Part shown: piece after piece, positions 1-8,225 of the stretch
How positions within the stretch are numbered: position 1 is the stretch's first letter
Layout of the letters: each line of letters opens with the position of its first letter
DNA from: Lachnospiraceae bacterium
Lineage (GTDB): Bacteria; Bacillota; Clostridia; Lachnospirales; Lachnospiraceae
Direction of reading: 5' to 3'
Assembly: GCA_017469935.1 (NCBI GenBank)
Contig: JAFUFL010000009.1
Span: 1-64,000 of the forward strand
DNA: 64,000 bases
Program-made: the position numbers and the translations under genes
The notes under the pieces: generated by a model
Seen by the model: only the letters and a program-made list of their open reading frames with translations
What the model was told of the DNA's origin: nothing
The model's database searches: none

Positions 1-75
1 CAGCAGCGGCCCGCGCCGCGCGCCCGTATATCCCCGCGCCCCATGTTCCCCACAGATCTTCATCGCAGGGGTTGT

Positions 76-104
76 TTGTTGTTTTCCTGATAATCGGTTA
101 TACT
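76..104 (+). promoter_or_regulatory. predicted sigma-A promoter
   Basis: A TTGTTG -35 (76-81), a 17-base spacer and a TATACT -10 (99-104) lie about 105 bases before the first gene. The match is by eye only. No operator or riboswitch is evident in the first 210 bases. Confidence 0.45.
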
Positions 105-210
105 GATTTAAAGTGCGCACAGCAGATTTCAAAACAGGCTGTTTGCGGCATCGATATTCACAAAATCGACACATAGTAACGATATAGTGACAGACGGAAG
201 GATTTTTATC

Positions 211-1539
211 ATGGGCGAAAAAAACGTGATGTTTGACTATTTGAAATGGAGAGGCGATCTGACTTTTGACAAGGATCCGTTCAATATGGTGGACAATCTG
301 ATCCTGGCGCAGATGGCCTATATAGACTATGACGGCATTGTTCCCGAGACCCGCGAAGGCGCGGTGCCGGTGGCCGAAGTCTGCAAAAAATTCTGGGAGA
401 TGCACACTTTAGAGGAGATTAAGAGCAAAGGAAGATTTATCAGGCTCTCTCCCCTGCTGCTTGAGCCCGTCGCGAAGAGCGCGCGGTACAAAAATATGCG
501 CTTATGCGGCTATGTCAACTATGTCAGCAAGCACGCCGAGGCGCAGATGTCCGCGACGCAGTTCGAGCTGGAAGACGGAACCGTCTATGTGGCTTTTCGA
601 GGAACGGACGAGACGATCGTCGGCTGGAAGGAAGACTTCAATCTCTCTTATATGCCCAGGACCGAGGGCCAGAAAATGGCTGTCGAATATATGGATCAAT
701 ATTTTGGCGATACGAAGCTAAGGCTCAGGGTGGGAGGACATTCCAAGGGCGGAAATTTCGCGATTTATGCGTCCTCTTTCGCCGCAAAGGCGGTCAGAGA
801 CCAGATCATACAGGTGTACAGCAATGATGCGCCCGGCTTCCGCAAAGAAATTATCAGCAGTCCCGAGTATAAGGAGACCATGGCCAAAACGGTCACGATC
901 ATCCCGCAGGATTCCATCATCGGGCGCCTTCTCCATGCCGGCAGAAACGCGCTGGTCGTCAAGAGCACCAGCAAGGGAATCATGCAGCATGACGCGCTGT
1001 CCTGGGAGGTTCTGGGAAACCATTTCATCTTTACGGAGCGGTCCAGTGACAGTCTTTATATGGAAAAAGTCCTCAGCGGATGGCTTGAGAACGTCGACGA
1101 CGAAGCGCGCAGGGTCTTTGTCGACCAGATTTTCGGCGTTATGCAGACGCTTGGCGCCGACACCATGAAAGATGTAAGCCAGGTGAGCTTAAAGGAGCTG
1201 GGAGAAGCGATCCAGATGATCCGCAGCCTTTCCAAAGAAGATCAGGCAGAGATCGCGGGCGTGATCAAAAAGCTTGTCGCCAGCAACAACCGCGCCTTTT
1301 ATGAAGAACTGGAGCAAAAGGGAGCGGTGCTGCAGGAGGCCTACAAAAAGTGGACGGATTATATAGATCATCTCAAGGAAGAGGCGCAGGCGGCAGAGAA
1401 AAAGGAGAAAAAAGAACAGGAGCCCGCTGCGGCAAAGCTGCCGCGTTCTCTTGAAAAACTGGCTTTGGCTTACCTGAAGGCGGGGAAGAGTATTAAAGGC
1501 GACAAAAAAGATGACACGAATGGAGAAGATCCGCAGTAA
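211..1539 (+). CDS. DUF2974 (Mbeg1-like) alpha/beta-hydrolase family protein
   Basis: A 442-residue lipase-like protein. Residues ~126-140 read VAFRGTDETIVGWKEDF and residues ~175-180 read GHSKGG, the nucleophile-elbow form typical of DUF2974, where GHSKGG replaces the GHSLGG of class 3 lipases. The C-terminal ~100 residues are charged and helical and end in a Lys/Glu-rich tail. No signal peptide or membrane segment is seen, so it is probably cytoplasmic. The ATG at 211 is preferred over the upstream GTG at 187 because GGAAGG sits 9-10 bases before it. The gene overlaps the next one by 29 bases, suggesting coupling. The substrate is unknown. Confidence 0.8.
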   Translation: MGEKNVMFDYLKWRGDLTFDKDPFNMVDNLILAQMAYIDYDGIVPETREGAVPVAEVCKKFWEMHTLEEIKSKGRFIRLSPLLLEPVAKSARYKNMRLCGYVNYVSKHAEAQMSATQFELEDGTVYVAFRGTDETIVGWKEDFNLSYMPRTEGQKMAVEYMDQYFGDTKLRLRVGGHSKGGNFAIYASSFAAKAVRDQIIQVYSNDAPGFRKEIISSPEYKETMAKTVTIIPQDSIIGRLLHAGRNALVVKSTSKGIMQHDALSWEVLGNHFIFTERSSDSLYMEKVLSGWLENVDDEARRVFVDQIFGVMQTLGADTMKDVSQVSLKELGEAIQMIRSLSKEDQAEIAGVIKKLVASNNRAFYEELEQKGAVLQEAYKKWTDYIDHLKEEAQAAEKKEKKEQEPAAAKLPRSLEKLALAYLKAGKSIKGDKKDDTNGEDPQ

Positions 1540-2185
1540 CTGCGCGGGAAGGACCTATGAAGAGATCAACCCGGTCAGGAGAAAAAACGCCGTGCTGATC
1601 CCTCTCGTCGAAGAAGAGGGAGAACTGAGCCTGTTATTTGAAGTCCGCCAGGCGGGGCTCCGCCAGGGAGGCGAGATCTGTTTCCCGGGCGGCAGGATCG
1701 AAGAAAATGAGACGACCGAGGAGGCGGCGGTACGGGAGACGGCGGAGGAACTTCTGATCCCGAGGGAGAGCATAGAGGTGATCGCCCCCATGAACACGAT
1801 GACCGGTCCCGGGGGAGCGAAGATCAGCTCCTGCATCGGTATTTTGCACGACTACAATGGGACCTTTTCGAAGCAGGAGGTGGAGCGCGTCTTCACGGTG
1901 CCCGTCCGCTGGTTTGCCGCCCATGCGCCGCGCGTGAGCTCGGGAGCCATGAAGGTAGAGACGGCGGAGGACTTTCCTTACGAGCTGATTCCCGGAGGCA
2001 GGAACTATCCCTGGCACAGCATTCCGCGGGAATTTTACTTTTATGAGAGCCGGGGAGGCGTGATCTGGGGCGCCACGGCGCAGCTTCTGTATCACTGCCT
2101 CAAAGTGATCCTCAGAGAAGAGGAGCAGAATCCGGAAAAGGCTCCGGGCACGGAAGAGGCATCAGGCGGGGAACAGCGCCCATGA
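1511..2185 (+). CDS. Nudix hydrolase, CoA pyrophosphatase type
   Basis: A 224-residue protein with a complete Nudix box at residues ~58-81: GG, seven residues later E, then RETAEEL, the Mg2+-binding core. The preceding stretch LLFEVRQAGLRQGGEICFPG resembles the CoA-diphosphatase signature (LLTxR..x3RxxxGExxFPGG), so hydrolysis of CoA or a related nucleotide to phosphopantetheine plus 3',5'-ADP is the best guess. A Gly/Glu-rich tail follows the domain. It starts inside the end of the upstream hydrolase gene and its stop overlaps the start of the pseudouridine synthase gene by four bases, so the three genes probably form one transcript. Confidence 0.85.
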   Translation: MTRMEKIRSNCAGRTYEEINPVRRKNAVLIPLVEEEGELSLLFEVRQAGLRQGGEICFPGGRIEENETTEEAAVRETAEELLIPRESIEVIAPMNTMTGPGGAKISSCIGILHDYNGTFSKQEVERVFTVPVRWFAAHAPRVSSGAMKVETAEDFPYELIPGGRNYPWHSIPREFYFYESRGGVIWGATAQLLYHCLKVILREEEQNPEKAPGTEEASGGEQRP

Positions 2186-3243
2186 GCCGGAAACTGGAAT
2201 ATACGGTCAAAAAAGAGACGGCCGGAAAGAGCATCCGGGAGTTCCTGAAGGAAGACCTCGCCTTTTCGGGGCACCAGATCAGCCGGCTCAAATTTCAAAA
2301 AGAAGGCATTCGGATTGGCGGCGAGAAAGTCTATGTCAGCCATGTGCTGCGCGAGGGCGAAGTCCTGACCATCGGCCTGACGGAGCAGGTGCTCCGAAGG
2401 GACACGCAGGGAGGAAAACCCGGCAAGATCTGGGAAGCGCCCGCGCCGGAGCTGGCAGCATATCCGCTCGAAGTCCTCTATGAGGACGAAGACCTCCTGA
2501 TCGTCAACAAGCCGGCAGGCATGGTCTGCCATCCCTCGCCCGGGCATTACAGCGACACGCTGGCCAACCAGGCAGCGGCTTACCTGGGCGGGACCGGCAC
2601 CGCGATGGACATGCGGGTGACCGGCAGGCTGGACCGGGAGACTTCGGGAATTGTGACTTTTGCCCGAAATTCCGAGGCGGCGGCCATGATCCAGAGACAG
2701 CGGGAAGACGGACGGCTCGTCAAAATATACCTGGCCCTGGCGCAGGGAGAATTTGCACAGGAGGAAGGCGTCGTGGACGCTCCGATCCGGAGAGAGGCGC
2801 CGGGCTCCCACTACATGGTGTGCGCCCCGGACGGAAAGCCGGCGCGAACTTTCTACAAAGTGCTGGCAAGGATGACCGGCCCGGACGGCGGGCCCCGAAC
2901 GCTTTTGCAGTGCCGGATCGAGCACGGCAGGACGCACCAGATCAGGGTCCATATGGCGAAGATCGGGCATCCCCTGGTGGGGGACCCTCTTTACGGCGAC
3001 GGACACGCGGAGGATTCGGCCGGCCTCGGACGCGCGGAGGATTCGGCCGGCGATGAACAGCCGGGAGAGCGCCCTGCAGGCGGAAGCTTTTGCCCGGAAA
3101 AAATGCCGGAGGAAATGGGGCTGCACGCCTTTCGGCTGACGCTGTACAGGCCTTTCGACGGGGACAGAATAGAGATCACGGCAAAGGCGCCCGAGTGGGC
3201 GGGCGACGCCGCTTCTCGCATTGAAGATGTGATTCGTGTATAA
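2182..3243 (+). CDS. RluA-family 23S rRNA/tRNA pseudouridine synthase
   Basis: A 353-residue protein. The N-terminus (~1-75) looks like an S4 RNA-binding domain (SGHQISRLKFQKEGIRIGG). The synthase domain has the catalytic motif GRLDRETSG (~148-156, with the first D as nucleophile) and the family motif GRTHQIRVHMAKIGHPLVGD. An acidic, Gly/Ala-rich insertion at ~273-300 contains a duplicated AEDSAG unit and sits between the conserved core and the final strand. Such an insert is not typical of the family. The ATGA overlap with the Nudix gene indicates translational coupling. The exact RNA target (RluD-like or other) cannot be told. Confidence 0.88.
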   Translation: MSRKLEYTVKKETAGKSIREFLKEDLAFSGHQISRLKFQKEGIRIGGEKVYVSHVLREGEVLTIGLTEQVLRRDTQGGKPGKIWEAPAPELAAYPLEVLYEDEDLLIVNKPAGMVCHPSPGHYSDTLANQAAAYLGGTGTAMDMRVTGRLDRETSGIVTFARNSEAAAMIQRQREDGRLVKIYLALAQGEFAQEEGVVDAPIRREAPGSHYMVCAPDGKPARTFYKVLARMTGPDGGPRTLLQCRIEHGRTHQIRVHMAKIGHPLVGDPLYGDGHAEDSAGLGRAEDSAGDEQPGERPAGGSFCPEKMPEEMGLHAFRLTLYRPFDGDRIEITAKAPEWAGDAASRIEDVIRV

Positions 3244-3343
3244 TAACACGAGGGGACGTTCCCCCTGTGGGCAGAAGATAACAGCAAACCTTCCCCGCCG
3301 CGCGTAATGCTTCGGAGAGCGGCCGGAAGGAGCGGGAGAGGAT

Positions 3344-4180
3344 ATGGAGCAGAAAAATACGCTCAGAACACAATATCGGGTCAACCAGGATCCCGAGAGG
3401 ATCATCCCGAAGATCAGGAATTTCTGCCTGGATATGGACGGAACGGTCTATCTGGATACCATGTGGATCGACGGCGCCAAGGATTTTCTTGCCGCCCTGG
3501 AGGCATCGGGCAGGAAATACTGCTTCATGACGAATAATTCCTCGAAAAGCGCATCTATATATGTGGAAAAACTGCTGAACATGGGGCTGGTCATAGACCC
3601 GGACAGGCAGCTGATCACATCCGGTCATGCCACTGCGGACTATCTCAGGCGCAGGTATCCCGGAAAGAAGATCTATCTGTTCGGCAATCCCATGGTGAAA
3701 ATGGAGTTCGAGAGCCTGGGCGTTCCGATCGACGAGGAACACCCGGACCTGGTGGTCACAAGCTTCTGCACGAGCTTCCACTACAGGGATCTCTGCAGAC
3801 TCTGCGACTTTGTCCGGGAGGGGATGCCTTATATCGCGACCCATCCGGATTACAACTGCCCCACCAAAACGGGTTTTATACCGGATATCGGCTCGCTCTC
3901 GGCCTATGTGGAGGCGTCCACCGGGCGCAGACCCGACAAAGTGGTCGGAAAGCCGGAGGCGGAGATCATTGATTACGCCCTCCGCACAATGGGCGCAGAG
4001 AAGAAGGATACATGCGTTGTGGGAGACCGGCTTTACACGGATGTGAAATCGGGTGTCAACAACGGACTGTACGGTATTTTTGTACTGAGCGGCGAGGCAC
4101 AGCTGGAGGATCTTCCGGACTCGGATGTGACACCGCATCTGATCTTCGATTCCGTAAAAGAGATCATACCGTATCTGTAA
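3344..4180 (+). CDS. HAD-superfamily class IIA phosphatase (NagD-like)
   Basis: A 278-residue HAD hydrolase. Motif I is DMDGTVYLD (~30-38), giving the nucleophile Asp and general acid/base Asp. MTNNSSKSA is motif II, and the C-terminal VGDRLYTDVKSGVNNG holds the Mg2+-binding acidic residues and the NagD/IIA cap layout. A sugar-phosphate or nucleotide monophosphatase role is expected from the family; the substrate is not known. It follows the pseudouridine synthase gene by 100 bases and precedes larB by a short gap, with no terminator visible between them. Confidence 0.85.
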   Translation: MEQKNTLRTQYRVNQDPERIIPKIRNFCLDMDGTVYLDTMWIDGAKDFLAALEASGRKYCFMTNNSSKSASIYVEKLLNMGLVIDPDRQLITSGHATADYLRRRYPGKKIYLFGNPMVKMEFESLGVPIDEEHPDLVVTSFCTSFHYRDLCRLCDFVREGMPYIATHPDYNCPTKTGFIPDIGSLSAYVEASTGRRPDKVVGKPEAEIIDYALRTMGAEKKDTCVVGDRLYTDVKSGVNNGLYGIFVLSGEAQLEDLPDSDVTPHLIFDSVKEIIPYL

Positions 4181-4220
4181 AGAACAGAAAGCGGCGTCAA
4201 AAGAGCGGGTGTGTGATAAA

Positions 4221-4985
4221 ATGGAAACCAGAGAAATATTGGAATTCGTAAAAAGCGGCGCGATGAGCGTCGAGGAGGCGGAAGGACATTTCCGCAGGCA
4301 GCCCTTTGAGGACATGGGGTACGCCAAGCTGGACATGCACCGCAAAATGCGCTCCGGTTTCCCGGAAGTGATCTTCTGCAGCGGAAAACCGGACGAGTTT
4401 CTTGTCAGCATTTATAAGAGAATGGCGGAAGCGGACGGGCAGGCTTTTGGCACAAGAGCCAGTGCGCACCAGTACGAACTGGTCAAAAAAGAGATTCCGG
4501 ACATCACCTATGACCCGGTCTCCCGGATTCTGAAGCTGGAGAGAACGCCCAAAGAGCGCAAAGGACTTGTGGCAGTGGTCACGGGCGGCACGGCGGACAT
4601 CCCCGTGGCGGAGGAAGCGGCGCAGACGGCGGAATATTTTGGCACAAATGTGGAGCGCATCTATGACGTGGGCGTGAGCGGGATCCATCGCCTTCTGGCG
4701 CAGACGGACAAGCTGCAGCAGGCCAACTGCGTTGTGGCGGTGGCCGGAATGGAAGGCGCGCTGGCCAGTGTGGTGGGAGGCCTTGTGAGCAACCCGGTCA
4801 TAGCAGTTCCCACGTCGGTCGGCTACGGGGCAAACTTCGGCGGGCTGTCGGCGCTCATGACCATGATCAATTCCTGTGCAAACGGAATCGCGACAGTCAA
4901 TATCGATAACGGGTACGGAGCCGGTTATATAGCGACACAGATCAACCGCCTTGCGTACGGAGGAAATAATTCGGATGCAAAATAG
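4221..4985 (+). CDS. larB: LarB, pyridinium-3,5-biscarboxylic acid mononucleotide synthase
   Basis: LarB carboxylates and hydrolyses nicotinic acid adenine dinucleotide in the first step of nickel-pincer nucleotide cofactor synthesis. The ~255-residue protein has the short N-terminal helical region (ILEFVKSGAMSVEEAE) followed by a PurE/AIRC-like domain with VVTGGTADIPVAEEAA and a C-terminal VIAVPTSVGYGANFGG. ATG at 4221 is chosen; an in-frame GTG at 4209 is possible. It overlaps larC by 11 bases. larE (the sulfur transferase) and larA (lactate racemase) are not in the window. Confidence 0.9.
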   Translation: METREILEFVKSGAMSVEEAEGHFRRQPFEDMGYAKLDMHRKMRSGFPEVIFCSGKPDEFLVSIYKRMAEADGQAFGTRASAHQYELVKKEIPDITYDPVSRILKLERTPKERKGLVAVVTGGTADIPVAEEAAQTAEYFGTNVERIYDVGVSGIHRLLAQTDKLQQANCVVAVAGMEGALASVVGGLVSNPVIAVPTSVGYGANFGGLSALMTMINSCANGIATVNIDNGYGAGYIATQINRLAYGGNNSDAK

Positions 4986-6291
4986 AGACAGAATCCTTTA
5001 TTTGGAATGCGGGACCGGAATAAGCGGCGACATGACAGTTGCGGCCCTTCTGGACCTGGGAGCGGATCAGGAGAAGCTCCTTCGGGTGCTAAGTGGCATT
5101 CCCGGACACGGATTCAAGGCCAGGATCAGCCGCGTCAAGAAAGCCGGCATTGACTGCTGTGACTTTGATGTAGTCCTCGACGAGGAACATGACGGCCACG
5201 ACCACGACATGGCGTATCTGTACGGACATCTGGAAGAGGGCCGGCATGGGGATGACCACGACCACGAGCACGACCATCACGATCACGGACATCACCATCA
5301 CCACCACACCGGGATGAAGGAGATCCGGGAGATCATTGGCGGGCTCGACATGACGGACGGCGCGAGGGCGCTGGCTCTGCGCATCTTCGAGATTCTGGCG
5401 CAGGCGGAGTCGGAAGCCCATGGCGTGCCGGTCGACGAGGTTCATTTCCACGAAGTGGGGGCAATCGACTCGATCGTGGATATCGTGGCGGCGGCGGTCT
5501 GCTTTGACGATCTCGGGATCGACAAGGTGGCCGTGACGGGGATCGCGGAGGGAAGCGGCACGGTCCGCTGCCAGCACGGGATCCTGCAGGTGCCGGTACC
5601 TGCCGTGGCGGGCATTGCAAAGGCCCACGGGCTCCCGATCCGGTTCACGAACAGGAAGGGCGAGCTGGTGACGCCCACCGGCGCGGCCATAGCGGCGGCT
5701 CTGATGACGCAGGATACGCTGCCGGAAACCTTCGTGATCGAGAAGACCGGTCTGGGCGCCGGAAAGAGAGAGTATGAGATCCCCAGCATCCTCAGAGCGA
5801 TGGTGATAGAGCCTCGTGAGGGCGCGCAGGAGACGGCCGCTGCAGCGGACACCATATGGAAACTGGAGTGCGACATCGACGACTGCACGGGCGAACAGCT
5901 GGGATATGCTCTCGAGAAGCTCTTTGAGGCGGGCGCCAGAGAGGCGCACTATACTCCGATTTTTATGAAGAAGAACAGGCCGGGCTGGGAGCTCACGGTG
6001 ATCTGCGATGAGGCGAGCCGGCAGAAGATGGAAGAGGTGATCTTCACCCAGACGACGACGATCGGCATTCGCAGACAGGAGATGGCGCGCACTGTTTTGA
6101 CAAGGAAAGTGGTGAACGTGCAGACCCGGTACGGGGAGATTCCCGTCAAAGTCAGCGGGGAGGGCAAGGCGCGCAGAGTCCATCCGGAATATGAAATGGT
6201 CAGCGAGGCGGCGTCAAAATACGGAGCTCCGTTCGGAGCTGTCTACGATGAAGTCCTGATGAAGGCATACAGAAATGAGGATATTTCTTAA
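4975..6291 (+). CDS. larC: LarC, nickel-inserting pincer cofactor synthetase
   Basis: LarC inserts nickel into the pincer nucleotide in a CTP-dependent reaction. The 438-residue protein starts LYLECGTGISGDMTVAALLD, the standard LarC N-terminus, and contains VDEVHFHEVGAIDSIVDIV and VTPTGAAIAAAL. Residues ~72-110 are extremely His/Asp-rich, including a run of six His, a likely metal-binding loop. In Lactobacillus plantarum larC is two frames joined by a programmed frameshift; here it is one uninterrupted frame. ATG at 4975 has GGAGG eight bases upstream; the longer frame from 4951 lacks this. Confidence 0.92.
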   Translation: MQNRDRILYLECGTGISGDMTVAALLDLGADQEKLLRVLSGIPGHGFKARISRVKKAGIDCCDFDVVLDEEHDGHDHDMAYLYGHLEEGRHGDDHDHEHDHHDHGHHHHHHTGMKEIREIIGGLDMTDGARALALRIFEILAQAESEAHGVPVDEVHFHEVGAIDSIVDIVAAAVCFDDLGIDKVAVTGIAEGSGTVRCQHGILQVPVPAVAGIAKAHGLPIRFTNRKGELVTPTGAAIAAALMTQDTLPETFVIEKTGLGAGKREYEIPSILRAMVIEPREGAQETAAAADTIWKLECDIDDCTGEQLGYALEKLFEAGAREAHYTPIFMKKNRPGWELTVICDEASRQKMEEVIFTQTTTIGIRRQEMARTVLTRKVVNVQTRYGEIPVKVSGEGKARRVHPEYEMVSEAASKYGAPFGAVYDEVLMKAYRNEDIS

Positions 6292-6316
6292 CAAATAGCG
6301 GAAGGAGACGGTAAAA

Positions 6317-6847
6317 GTGGGTGTAAACAGAGATAAGCCGGATTTCGCACAGGTTTATGAGCGCGAATATTCGTATGTGTACAACTATATCTATATGCAG
6401 GTGATGCACAGGGAGAACACGGAGGATCTTGTCAGCGAGGTCTTCATGAGGGCCATGGCTCATTACGACGGGTTCGATCCGTCCAAGGCCTCGACCCGCA
6501 CCTGGCTGTGCACGATCGCAAGAAACTGCCTGATCGACTATTTCCGCAAGAACGGCCGCAGAAAAACCGAGAACCTGGACGACGCACCGGAACCGTCGGA
6601 GATGGACCAGTACGACATCCTGAAAAATCCGATCAACCAGGAAGTGTACAGGCTGCTTGAAAAGCTCTCCGACGATGAGAGAGAGCTGCTGAGCATGATC
6701 TATGTGCAGGAGCTCAAGAATCCGCAGATCGGACAGATCCTGGGAATCAACGCGAAGGCGGTCAGTGAGAGACACAGGCGCCTTCTTGCCAAGCTGCGCG
6801 CGATGGAAAAGGGCAAGAACAGCGGCGATTTCCTTGATTTCACGTAG
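6317..6847 (+). CDS. ECF-type RNA polymerase sigma factor
   Basis: A 176-residue sigma-70 family protein. Region 2 is YEREYSYVYNYIYMQVMHR...DLVSEVFMRAMAHYD followed by TRTWLCTIARNCLIDYFRK, and region 4 is LLSMIYVQELKNPQIGQILGINAKAVSERHRRLLAKLRA, a helix-turn-helix for the -35 box. The start is GTG at 6317 with GGAAGGAGA upstream. No anti-sigma gene follows in the same direction; the HATPase-type protein downstream is on the opposite strand. Its regulon is unknown. Confidence 0.85.
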   Translation: MGVNRDKPDFAQVYEREYSYVYNYIYMQVMHRENTEDLVSEVFMRAMAHYDGFDPSKASTRTWLCTIARNCLIDYFRKNGRRKTENLDDAPEPSEMDQYDILKNPINQEVYRLLEKLSDDERELLSMIYVQELKNPQIGQILGINAKAVSERHRRLLAKLRAMEKGKNSGDFLDFT

Positions 6848-6892
6848 CGGCGGATGCTGCGCGCCCTGACGGCAGCGGCAGTGCGCACAAGG

Positions 6893-6963
6893 CGCGGAGC
6901 GACTCCGGACGTCCGCATTCCCGAATGCGAAGCATTTGGAACACGGGAGCTGAATAGTTACGT
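6893..6963. repeat. partial copy of structured repeat family A
   Basis: This resembles the right half of the ~160-base element seen in full at 10941-11103: a GGCGCGGAGCG segment, a hairpin around TCCCGAATGCGAAGCATTTGG, and the terminal GAGCTGAATAGTTA. The long left-arm hairpin is absent, so this is a truncated or decayed copy. It sits just after the sigma factor stop. Confidence 0.6.
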
Positions 6964-7007
6964 AAAAAAAGACCGGCCTGTACCCGGAAGTGGGAATACA
7001 GGCCGGT
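6964..7007 (-). terminator. Rho-independent terminator of the HATPase gene
   Basis: An 11-base stem (6972-6982 pairing with 6997-7007) with a 14-base loop is followed, on the minus strand, by a run of seven T (6964-6970). It lies about 50 bases after the stop of the minus-strand ATPase-fold gene. Confidence 0.8.
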
Positions 7008-7059
7008 AATATCGCTTTTTTGCAGACCGGTCATCAGAAAAGCTGCTTCGCATTTTATT

Positions 7060-7512
7060 TCAGTCAAGCTTTTTTCCGATGGTCAGCCGGTTTTCGTTGT
7101 CGGCATATTCATAGGAGAGAACATCGGAATATTTCTGGACAAGGAAAATACCGAGGCCTCCGATCGGGCGCTGCTCGGCGGGCGCAGAGAGGTCGGGAGA
7201 TTCCTTCTTCAGCGGGTCATAAGGCACGCCGGTATCGCGGAAGGTCAGATACAGCATGTTGTCGGCCTCATCGAGGGCGAGATCAAGTGTAACAGTTCCG
7301 ACGTGCTCGCTGTAAGCATAGCTGGCAATATTGATGAAGACTTCTTCCACGACCATGTCGAGTTCAAAGATGGTGCGCATGCTGCAGCCGACAGGCTCAA
7401 GAAACGCGCGAACCTGCTGCTGTGCCTGCTCAAACCTTTCCGGTATGGCTTCGAAGACGTATGTCTGGGTACGTCCCGGAGCATTTATGCTGATCGCCTT
7501 ATGGTCGCCCAT
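7060..7512 (-). CDS. HATPase_c_2 anti-sigma-factor-like ATP-binding protein
   Basis: A 150-residue protein with a GHKL ATP-binding fold like RsbW/SpoIIAB. The N box is ELDMVVEEVFINIASYAY (~50-67), the G1 box DTGVPYDP (~93-100) and the G2 box GGLGIFLV (~118-125). RsbW-type proteins are serine kinases that bind sigma factors or phosphorylate anti-anti-sigma partners; stand-alone copies also act in PP2C/STAS partner-switch systems. No STAS or PP2C gene is adjacent. The ECF sigma factor gene converges with it, but ECF sigmas are not classical RsbW partners, so a functional pairing is only a guess. Confidence 0.82.
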   Translation of the reverse strand: MGDHKAISINAPGRTQTYVFEAIPERFEQAQQQVRAFLEPVGCSMRTIFELDMVVEEVFINIASYAYSEHVGTVTLDLALDEADNMLYLTFRDTGVPYDPLKKESPDLSAPAEQRPIGGLGIFLVQKYSDVLSYEYADNENRLTIGKKLD

Positions 7513-7601
7513 ATACAGTTCCTTTCAGATAAATGTTGAGAATGTGAGTGATGACAGCGGCGTATCAAGGTTCGTGACGCGAACTGCTGATTGCTAATAC
7601 A

Positions 7602-7636
7602 CTGTTATTATAGTACAGTATACAGTGAAATATGGC
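7602..7636 (-). promoter_or_regulatory. possible promoter region with inverted repeat
   Basis: On the minus strand TTGCCA, 17 bases and TACTAT form a plausible promoter for the HATPase gene. The same region has the imperfect inverted repeat CACTGT...ACAGTG. This is a visual match only. Confidence 0.3.
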
Positions 7637-7726
7637 AAAATTTAAAGAAAAAATGGTCAGCTTTGTCCATGGATGCAAATATTTCGACTCGTATATAGTT
7701 ATAAATAAAGCAAAGGGGGAGGCGAG

Positions 7727-7960
7727 ATGAGCTCCATGAATCACAACTTAATCGACATGATCACTCGCGCTGATTTCAGTACAGAGACGAATTTCAAGGA
7801 TGTTCTCAGAAAAAGACTTTTCGAGAGCTCTTCAAATAAGAAATCTTCAGTCTTACAGTTCCAGCGGCTTTCCGATGACGAGCTGGGCATGGTGTCTGCA
7901 GCAGGAGATGCGAATCTTCTCCGGCAGCAGGAGCAACTTAAGAACGACAAGAATCAGTGA
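7727..7960 (+). CDS. small hypothetical protein, 77 residues
   Basis: Not recognised. The protein is soluble and polar, with no Cys and no membrane segment. It has a central ELSKSL-free helical region, FKDVLRKRLFESSSNKK, and an Asp/Glu stretch LSDDELGMVSAAGD. It is likely real: AAAGGGGGAGG precedes the ATG with good spacing, it has its own upstream A/T-rich region, and a terminator follows the stop by ~20 bases. It is therefore a monocistronic gene. Confidence 0.65.
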   Translation: MSSMNHNLIDMITRADFSTETNFKDVLRKRLFESSSNKKSSVLQFQRLSDDELGMVSAAGDANLLRQQEQLKNDKNQ

Positions 7961-7981
7961 TGAGAGCGGAAAAATGATACA

Positions 7982-8017
7982 GCCACGGCGCAGGAAACAG
8001 CGTGCCGTGGCTTTTTC
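7982..8017 (+). terminator. Rho-independent terminator
   Basis: The nine-base stem AGCCACGGC / GCCGTGGCT (7982-7990 with 8005-8013) is followed by TTTTT. It ends the 77-residue gene. Confidence 0.8.
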
Positions 8018-8106
8018 CGTGTTCTGAAACGGTTTTTCGTTGTAATTCCGATAATGGCATGGTATAAACACATGGGGGATGTCCCCACTATCATCCGACA
8101 CTCGCG

Positions 8107-8175
8107 CGCGCGAAAAAGGCAGATGCTGCCCCTATCGACAGAACGCGGCGCGGCGGCTCGCTCTGCGGGCCTTGA
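8107..8175. repeat. intergenic repeat family B, copy 1
   Basis: Contains GATGCTGCCC, then a GGCTCGCTCTGCGGGCC hairpin and CTTGAATT. Similar blocks occur at 17278-17347 and 25268-25335. It lies in the untranslated region before the malic enzyme gene. Confidence 0.6.
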
Positions 8176-8225
8176 ATTATTCAGAAACCCTGACAAAATA
8201 ATCACAGCGAAAGGAGTCGCCCAGA

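Noticed and set aside
4975..6291. Programmed frameshift in larC
   Set aside because: The coding frame is continuous from the N-terminal to the C-terminal domain, so no frameshift is needed.
6317..7512. Sigma factor/anti-sigma operon
   Set aside because: The HATPase gene is on the opposite strand with its own terminator, and RsbW-type proteins do not normally pair with ECF sigmas.
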